Source: Channallabes apus | Lineage: Eukaryota > Chordata > Actinopteri > Siluriformes > Clariidae | DNA: 64,000 bases | Direction of reading: 5' to 3' | Assembly: GCA_030522415.1 (NCBI GenBank) | Contig: CM060121.1 | Location: 10,369,976-10,433,975, forward strand | Shown here: one piece after another, positions 56,682-64,000 of the stretch | How the letters are laid out: every line of letters begins with the position of its first letter | Numbering within the stretch: the first letter of the stretch is position 1 | Position numbers and translations under genes: made by a program | Notes under the pieces: generated by a model | What the model was told of the DNA's origin: nothing | Database searches by the model: none | The model's input: the letters and a program-made list of their open reading frames with translations, nothing else

Positions 56682-59600
56682 ATGAAGCCAGAAACCAAAT
56701 CACTGTTAAACATCTTTGTACTGGGTCTTGGATTTATGTTAATGTTCACTGCCTTCCAGACCTGTGGAAATATTGAGGTATGACAAAAAATTTTTTATTT
56801 CATTTGGCTATGTGTTAAATTTTGGCTATGAGTGTTTTATTTAAATGGCAAAATATGTTTTCACTGTTTGCCATACTGTTATTTTCCACACTTTTTTTAA
56901 ATGTCATTTTATGCAAAGGCATAAGGAAATAAAAGTAAATGTTTAGTTCATACTTATGTTTGGCCTTCTTACAGCAAACCGTGATTAAGAGTTTTAATAG
57001 CACAGAATTCCATGGAAGCGGTTACACAAGGTATTATTATTATTATTATTATTGTTGTTGTTGTTATTATGTTTATATTGTTAAGTGCATTTTTTTCTAT
57101 AAGTAAAAAAAAAATGTGTGACTGTGTATTGCTCTTGTTTGTATGTTTATATAGTTGCGGAATGCCCCCTTTTCTTTTCTTTTCTTAATTTGTTTCTAAG
57201 GCTTCTCAGGTTTTATGCTCCACTGTTTAAGTCCTTAACTGGCAAATTCTGTGCAAGATATTAAACTTTTTGTACCAAGAAGGTTTGGTTATATTGAATT
57301 ATAAGAGTGTGACACTGTCTTTTTTTTTTTTTTTCTTTCTTCTTTTTTTTCTTTTTTTTTTTATAGCTTGTCTATTATTTACGGAGTTTTTTCTGCATCA
57401 AATCTAATTGCTCCTTCAGTGGTAGCTGTCATTGGTCCTCAGTTGTCACTGTTCTTCAGTGGACTAGTTTACAGGTAAGTTTATGCCAGCAAACATTTAT
57501 TTTCTACTTAAATGAAAAGCATGCTTTCATGCCTGTTAATTTCTGTAGTAATATAAATATGAGGATGAGTCAAAAATTATCCTCACTCCACTTATGTTAA
57601 CACTTCTGTTGGCCACACTGTCTTATCAGTCTTTCCATTCAGGGCTACTGTCTCCCTAGTCACACTGTGCAGGTGTGAATGTGTTCCATCAGTTCATCTA
57701 TAACTGTGGTATGAGCAGAAATGGTGATTTGTACAAAGAGCAGTGTTTGCAGTCATTTGTTTTTTTTATTTTCCCCCGTGTGGTCTGAGGGTGTACCAGG
57801 TGCCGAGAAAGTCTTTAGATATCTGCAAACAAAATTTAGCCCGGAAGGAAGTTGAAAGTTGTTTTTGTAAGGAGAATCATTTCTGGTGACAAGACATGAA
57901 TTCATCACTATGAGCCTGACACTTAACAGTATGGAATGGAAACATCCTCAGTCTCCGACCTAGAAAATTTCAAAAGTTCCATCAGCTGGAAAATTAAAGC
58001 TTGCAGTTTTTTGGGATTCTCAAGAGCCATTATTGGAACATTATCACGAAAAAGATTCAACAATCGACAGTGCTTGGTATGGTGAGACGCTTATTAAAGA
58101 GCTGAAGCCAAAACTTAAATTAAACACAAAGATTAAACACAAAGGACTACTAGCCACAGGTGTTGTGAATCATGCATGACGATGCACATCCGCCCTCCTA
58201 CAGTCCTGATGGACAATGTTGCATTTGTGACTCGCAACTCAGCCTAAAACATTTTTGATTTTTACGATTCCAAATACGAATGCTTGTTCACCAATGGATA
58301 AAGCAAGGAAATTTTGTTGAGAAATTATTTATCTGTCTTTTCTTAGACAAGTTAATTAAAATAAGTTCGGAGTGGATAATTATTTACTCATTTTTGAAAA
58401 TCTTCTCATTCTGGTCTCTTTTTAGTGGATACATTGCTATGTTTATTCGTCCATTTACCTGGAGTTTCTATACTGCTTCAGTCTTGGTGGGAATTGCTGC
58501 TGCAGGTACAGTGAACGTTAAATACCTATACAATTTTTAAAAATTTTTTTTTATCTTTGTTCTATTTAATTGATTTAATTTACTTTTTACAGTGCTGTGG
58601 ACCGCTCAGGGGAATCTTCTTACCATTAATTCCAGTGACTCCACCATTGGCCGAAATAGTGGGATATTTTGGGCTTTGCTGCAGTTTAGGTGCGTCTCTG
58701 TGCTTTTGTTAAAGTTTTCTTGCTATATAGTAATTGCTAGTTACTTATCTTAAACAATAATTAGTTAAATGTTAACTTCATGTGTGTTGGTTCTTGCAGC
58801 TTGTTCTTCGGCAATCTTTACATTTATGTTGCCTGGCATGGGAAGGTCAACATATTAGGTGAGTTATGGTGTTTTTCCATTGGTATCAGAACATACTATG
58901 TGTGCAGTGGATGGATGCAGTTAGGGCTGGGCCGATAAACAATATCATATCGAATCGCGATTTATTTGATTTTAAAAACAATGAAAAGCTCTAGACATTT
59001 TTTGCTTGATATGGATTAATCTAAGAGCCAGTCACACAGCAGAACAATACGACCACAAGCAATCAGCGTGCAGCTTGCGCGTGCCGTGCAGGTCAAAGTT
59101 AATTTCCTACCGCACTTTGCGAAGAAAACTTGACACCAGGACGACAAAAAAAAAAAATGAGTGGAAGCAGCGATGAAAGTGAATCTAACCTCGAGTTATT
59201 ATCCAAAGATGTTGAAATTGTTGACAAAAAAGGTAGCACAAACTCCGTTATATGAACGCATCACCCAAACGACCACACTGAAAGCATGAAAATGCGGCCT
59301 GATGCTACTCAGTCAACTAGCAGGGCTAGCAGTGGGGCTGTACCAAAGCAGATATCTATTGGCTCCTTATTCGCCTCGTTACTAACGGGAGTGTTCACGT
59401 TGGCGAAAGCTGCGCAGTTTATCAATAAAACGTTATTTTGGTGGCTTAAACCATTCTGGCCAAGCAAATATGAACTATACAACACCTAGCAGGTACCCAA
59501 CTATATAGTAAAAGTGAAATTGTCCTGGCCCAGATTGATAGCTGCATAATTCATTCCATTTTTATTGTCATTGCATGCTTAAGCCATTATGTCAGTTTAT

Positions 59601-62386
59601 TGGGGCCGTGTGAAATAGCCTTCATTTAACTCTGAATTGTGGGATAAAAAGACAGCCCTAGTGTGTGTGTGTGGTCTAAATGTTGTTTCTCATTATTGTT
59701 TAAAAATCTCAAAACATTGTAATATATCATCACAAGATACTTTTTATCATCACAAACAAGTATTTTTTTTTTATAAAAATCTTTGCCTTGTAAAGATTCT
59801 GAGCATGTGCCTATTGTATCTTCATTTTTAAAGCCAAATCTGTCATCTGTTTTTGTTAATAAACTATACTTTAAAATGTAATCAAATGAACCCTTTAATT
59901 TTTGTGGCTTCCGTCATTGTTGGGATTCTCTTTTAAAGCTGGCAGCATTAACAGCTTATATCGAAATATATATCGTTATCGTTCAATATGGGCCAAAAAT
60001 TATCGAGATTACTTTTTGCCATATCGTCCAGCCCTAGATGCAGTCGTGTGTAGTTAGAAATGATGCATATAACTTCATGTGACTGCTACTTCCATATGAC
60101 AGATAAAGACCGTCAGACAGTGTTCATTTCACTCACCATCATCAGTCTGGTTGGAAACTTCCTCTTCTTCCTCATTCAGCGGACTGAAACAGAGGTTTTG
60201 CCTTCTGAGGGATCTGAATCACCAGTGCCTGGAGATGCTTGTGAAAGCGACTCAGGGGTGGCGTGAGTATGGAAATCAAATGCCTCTGTGTTTACCAAGA
60301 AATGCTTGAGATAGATAATGCCTAATATAGGGCAAATACAAACATATACAGTATATCAATATTGTTTTCTGTTTTTATGCAGACCACCGCAGGGCCTATG
60401 TGCTCAGGCTTTGGTGGCATTCAGTAAGTTTTCTGTGCTGCTGTAAAAAGAAAAACTGTAAAACACTCATTTACACTCGGTTTTGAGTTCTACTAATATA
60501 TGCTGTTTGAACAGAGAAATCCATTCAGCTGTCGATGACCAAAGAAATGTTGCTGCTAAGTATATCCATCGCATACACAGGTAAACCCTGTTCTTATTCC
60601 TAGCCACTTATTTAACTATACACTTGCAGTCAAAACTCATGACCATCTTTAAACAATGTGCCATAATGATTGTATATACACTATAATAATACACAAATAA
60701 TTAAAATTTCAGAAAAATTGCAATTAATCGCATAAACAAGCAAGACAAAATCACATTATGGACCTGTGTAATTATTTAATCACAGAAGAATGCAATTTAT
60801 TGTGGGTAATATATGCATAGTCATGTAGTGTTTGTGGATAATAATTATTATAGATTTGTTATTAGGCTGGATAAATATATTTGAATACCGATTGATGCAT
60901 TTAATAACCGTGCAGCCCTACTAGTGACCTTGTAGCAATAACAGAGACTCCAAATATACACTATATTGCCAGTATTTACTCGCTTGCCTTCACATGCATA
61001 TGAACTTCAGTAACATCCGGGTTAAGATGTAGATGGCCCACCCTTTATGGACGTTGTTTGTGCACTGGTGCATAGTCATGTTGGAACATGGTGTGAGCTT
61101 GTTTTTCAGGAGTTGGGCTTAGCCCCTTAGTTCCAGTAAAAGGAACTCTTAATGCTTCAGCATACTGTACCAAGACATTTTGGACAATTTCATGCTCCCA
61201 GCTTTGTGTGATAACCCCATCCTGTTCCAACATGACCGTGCACCAGTGCACAAAGCAAGGTCCATAAATACATGAATGAGCAAGTCTGGTGTGGAAGAAC
61301 TTGACTGAACCTGCCCTCAATCCAATAGAACACCATTGGCATGAATTGGAGTGGAGACTGCGAGCCAGGCCTTCTCATTCAACATCAGTGTCTGACCTCA
61401 CAAATGTGCTTCTGGAAGAATGGATAAACATTCCCATATACACACACTCAAACTTGTGGAAATTCTTCCCAGAAGAGTTGAAGCTGTAATAGCTGCAAAG
61501 GGTCAACATCATATTAAACCCCTATGCATGTTGAAGGCAAGCGATTGAGTTCTCTTGGCAATATATTGTAGTGTATATTCAAATCACCATAGAAATGGTT
61601 CTGGAAATATAGAATGTAGTCTACCTGCACAAACCAAAGAATATAAAGGATTATTTTTTTTAACAGGACTGGAATTGACATTTTACAGTGGGGTATATGG
61701 GACCTGCTTAGGAGCTATGACGCAGTTTGGTGATAATGCCAAAAGTCTCATTGGCCTCTCTGGAATTTTCATTGGTGTTGGTGAAATTCTTGGTAAGATT
61801 GTACAATTTATAATAAGATTGCATGAGATTAAAGTGTTAAAGTGTTTTTAATGGTGATTATTATTTTTTTTCAGGTGGGTCTGTGTTTGGAATGCTGAAC
61901 CAGTGCAACAAGTATGGAAGGAACCATGTGGTGCTCTTGGGATTGTTCACACATTTTTTGGCCTTCTACCTAATATTCCTGAACATAGCCAGTGATGCCC
62001 CACTTGCCCCAGAGGAGGGCACACAGTTGCAAGGGTTCCTCACTCCCAGGTAATGCAGAATGACTGGAGTTGCAGAATACTATGCAATGAGAATTTAAAT
62101 GCATAGTTTTATTTATTTAATTTTTCAAACAATACCAGTAACATATCAATAATTAGCTATGCCATTCTTGGTAAAGCGTAATAGCTATTGGTTTATCTCA
62201 CTCTTAATTTTATTTCTGTGTTGATCATGATGTGTTTACCCTGGAATCAGCATGGCGTTGGCATTGTTCTGCAGTTTTCTGCTTGGCCTTGGTGACAGCT
62301 GTTTTAACACACAACTACTCAGCATTGTGGGTTTCATATTTCGTGAAGACAGCGCTCCAGCATTTGCTGTTTTCAAGTTTGTACAG
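56682..62386 (+). CDS. mfsd11: UNC93-like protein MFSD11, 12 coding exons in view, 3' end outside window
   Basis: Coding exons: 56682-56777, 56975-57030, 57367-57474, 58426-58505, 58593-58689, 58800-58858, 60103-60262, 60383-60423, 60515-60580, 61667-61792, 61875-62049, 62251-62386. They total 1200 nt (400 codons), all in phase. The human protein has about 449 aa, so roughly 50 C-terminal residues lie beyond 64000. Recognised blocks: FMLMFTAFQTCGNIE, SGYTSLSIIYGVFSASNLIA, VLWTAQGNLLTINS, GIFWALLQFSLFFGNLYIYV, TGLELTFYSGVYGTCLGA, GLSGIFIGVGEILGGSVFG, FLLGLGDSCFNTQLLSIVGF. It is a multi-pass membrane protein of the major facilitator/UNC93 group; its substrate is unknown. The acidic loop in exon 8 (residues about 200-218) is the least conserved part. 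Exon 9 is only 41 nt. The family partner JMJD6 lies upstream in divergent orientation. Confidence 0.97.
57561..58285 (+). mobile_element. mariner relic in MFSD11 intron 4
   Basis: It starts GAGGATGAGTCAAAAATTAT. Decayed transposase words on the plus strand include an IHHYEPDT*QYGMEWKHPQ-like segment (57900-57960), KFKSSISWKIK-like and a HDDAHPP block (58170-58192) matching the HDN-type second catalytic site. Many stops. The right end is not found. Confidence 0.7.
58922..60036. mobile_element. hAT element in MFSD11 intron 7, perfect 8-bp duplication
   Basis: Ends TAGGGCTGGGCCGATAAACA and TTGCCATATCGTCCAGCCCTA (last 20 bases) are flanked by GATGCAGT (58914-58921, 60037-60044). The interior keeps a hAT gene 5' end: ATG at 59158 reads MSGSSDESESNLELLSKDVE and stops at about 59254. 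A second frame at 59286-59489 reads QSTSRASSGAVPKQISIGSL, a BED-linker type piece. There is no catalytic domain. Non-autonomous. Confidence 0.92.
60690..60920. mobile_element. Probable hAT end fragment
   Basis: Words TTGCAATTAATCGCATAA and ATTTAATAACCGTGCAGCCCTA (last 20 bases) resemble the subterminal and terminal parts of CAGCCCTA-type hAT elements. No partner end is found. It lies in MFSD11 intron 10. Confidence 0.4.
60959..61573 (+). mobile_element. Tc1-like relic in MFSD11 intron 10
   Basis: The left end is TA-CACTATATTGCC; the right is GGCAATATATTGTAGTG-TA. The 615-bp interior keeps a C-terminal transposase piece (PALNPIEHHWHELEWRLRAR, LTNVLLEEWINIP) plus a reversed-looking segment (61045-61320 minus strand), so it is rearranged and dead. 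Confidence 0.8.
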
Positions 62387-63746
62387 GTAAAACACACAAG
62401 TTCATTATTTGTCATTACAGCCGGTGTCTTTAAAAAAATAAGTGTTAACAAATGTAGTTTGTTAACTGCAGCAGTGGCAAAACTCAGACATGGGCAGGGC
62501 TGGATATAAAAATAAACTTTCCGTGGGTTTCATTGAAAGGAAAAAGAGGAGGTGAAGATGCAGGGGGATGTGGTACATTGTTGTCTGGCATGCAGGAAAG
62601 GTGTCAGGCAGAGGTGTAGCAATAGTTGGAATGGGCCGCATAGCATCTCTTTTGCAGTCTGTGATGCAGAAGAAAAGATGTTAGTTATCACTGTCACTGT
62701 GGTGCCCTTTAACATATAGGGTGTTGAGCTGCAGTGATTATTTTGTACTAGCCATGCTGCATTTCCTTGCCCCAGGCCATGTGTTTAGTTGTTGCTCACA
62801 ATAGTGGTGCTAAACCGGCAGTCAGTGGCCCCTCCCTTCAGCTCCAAGCCTACTGCTGGTGATGTCTGGGCCCATAGCGAGCAAAAAAACAGTGAGGTCA
62901 TTAGTGTCATTAGTGTCCTTAATTTTAGCCATGCACTGTGAGAGAACATGACATGTGACCAGGGTTAAATTTTGGCCTATGAGAAAGTCTGTAAGCTCCT
63001 TGTTTGCTTACCTTATTGCTCATTGATTCTTGGCTCATGATTATGGTAGCGCAATAACGCTCTATAGGGGTGAGCTTATGCTTATGGGTGCTGTTCTACA
63101 TGCTGAAAGAGCTCTTCAGCCTTAGAACAATGAACCTGCCCCTTCCTTGTCTTAGAAGGCAGAGGCTAGAGAGGAAAAACTGGGGACAAGTCTCCTGGTT
63201 TTGTCACTTCACTTAATATCTTTTGTTATTAAATTGTTAATCTAAAGCAAATTAATTTCACATACACCAGACTGTTTATTTCCACTATTTGCTATCCACT
63301 GGGAATGTAATACCCTTCACTATCAGAGTTGTATGTCCCCAATTTACAAACATTTGAGTTCGCCTCGAGGCACAAGATCTCTCGGGTTTGCTGTGATCTC
63401 TTGCTTCAGGAATTTATTGGTGAATCTTTTGGGTGTTGTGGGTTGCGGGTCGGGCATCCATGGATCGAACTTATTTGTCTGGCACGTTCCATGGGCGCTC
63501 TACCGGCTAAAGATCTGGGTAAATTGGAGGCCAGATCAATAACCTTCAACCCTTCACCTTCCAATCTCCATAAGCAGCAGACTGTTATGCACTTCACTGT
63601 TTTTGTTCCTTTCAGTTGTGGTCAGCATTGACGTTTTTCCTGCAATTGGTGCTGCATTGACAATTGTGGGGTAGCATTTAGGCCCAAATGGCATAAGTAA
63701 GCCTTTGGTGTTCTCTTGTCACCAGTTTAATGGTGTATATTATTAT

Positions 63747-63791
<45 letters not shown>

Positions 63792-64000
63792 GCTCTTCAA
63801 TTCACCTGTCAGTGATGTTAATGTTCTGGGATCGGTGTATAATGCAATATAATAACAAATGTACAGAATTATACAATATAGTAATATAATAAAGGGTTAT
63901 GCAGTTATTGTAATAAGGAAACTTGTGTACTTTTTACTGTTTAACAAAAAAAAAAAAGTTTTCTTTATTGGGATGGTAATTAGCCTTTCCTCATGCTCTT
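62387..64000 (+). other. MFSD11 intron (partial), last exon not reached
   Basis: The donor TACAG|GTAAAA is at 62386/62387. I searched the remaining sequence for the conserved C-terminus and did not find it. The interval holds unassigned DNA, a Tc1-end-like piece near 63806-63850 and an (ATA)n microsatellite. Confidence 0.75.
63738..63789. repeat. (ATA)n microsatellite
   Basis: About 17 ATA units in MFSD11 intron DNA. Confidence 0.92.

Noticed and set aside
62387..64000. Last coding exon of MFSD11
   Set aside because: I read the interval for the conserved C-terminal segment and found no matching frame with a good acceptor, so it must lie beyond the window.

Overview
The window looks like nuclear DNA of a teleost fish. 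It has short, spliced vertebrate genes with GT-AG introns in an AT-rich, repeat-dense background. The repeats are typical of fish: Tc1/mariner elements with long inverted repeats, hAT and PIF/Harbinger elements, tRNA-derived SINEs, and L1-type and L2-type LINEs. A catfish-like species is possible, but I cannot prove the species from sequence alone. Three host genes can be reconstructed exon by exon with all phases consistent. (1) DNAAF5/HEATR2 is on the + strand (start 6214, stop 24561; 13 coding exons, 835 aa) and is a HEAT-repeat factor for cytoplasmic preassembly of axonemal dynein arms. (2) JMJD6 is on the - strand (start 43262, stop 31912; 6 coding exons, 403 aa) and is a Fe(II)/2-oxoglutarate oxygenase of the nucleus. 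(3) MFSD11 is on the + strand (5' UTR exon ending about 51703, coding from 56682); it is a 12-TM UNC93-like transporter with 400 codons in view, and its last exon(s) lie beyond the window. DNAAF5 and JMJD6 are convergent; JMJD6 and MFSD11 are divergent. The JMJD6-MFSD11 pairing is conserved in vertebrates, but METTL23 and SRSF2, which lie between them in human, are not seen here. Layout: 1-3004 is a LINE-1 on the - strand with intact ORF1 and open ORF2, sitting in a broken Tc1 copy (3005-3895). 3896-6213 is intergenic DNA with one SINE and the DNAAF5 promoter. 6214-24561 is DNAAF5, whose introns hold a full-length Tc1 (16740-18354), a 321-bp deletion derivative of the same family, a TA-flanked MITE with a hAT inserted exactly at its end (20036-22679), and older relics. 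24562-31911 is the convergent intergenic region with SINEs, a Tc1-like relic and a dead L2. 31912-43262 is JMJD6, whose second intron carries twin long hairpins and a hAT > Tc1 > SINE nest. 43263-51700 is a transposon cluster in the divergent interval, including a foldback element with tandem-repeat arms, a Harbinger copy and a 267-bp inverted repeat enclosing both. 51.5-64 kb is MFSD11, with mariner, hAT and Tc1 relics in its introns. No rRNA, functional tRNA, CRISPR or operon structure is present. The three host genes share no pathway. The strongest items for a second look are the 46-48 kb foldback element and its enclosing inverted repeat, the twin hairpins beside a JMJD6 splice site, the intact-looking L1, and the Tc1 whose only intact ORF has lost a catalytic aspartate.
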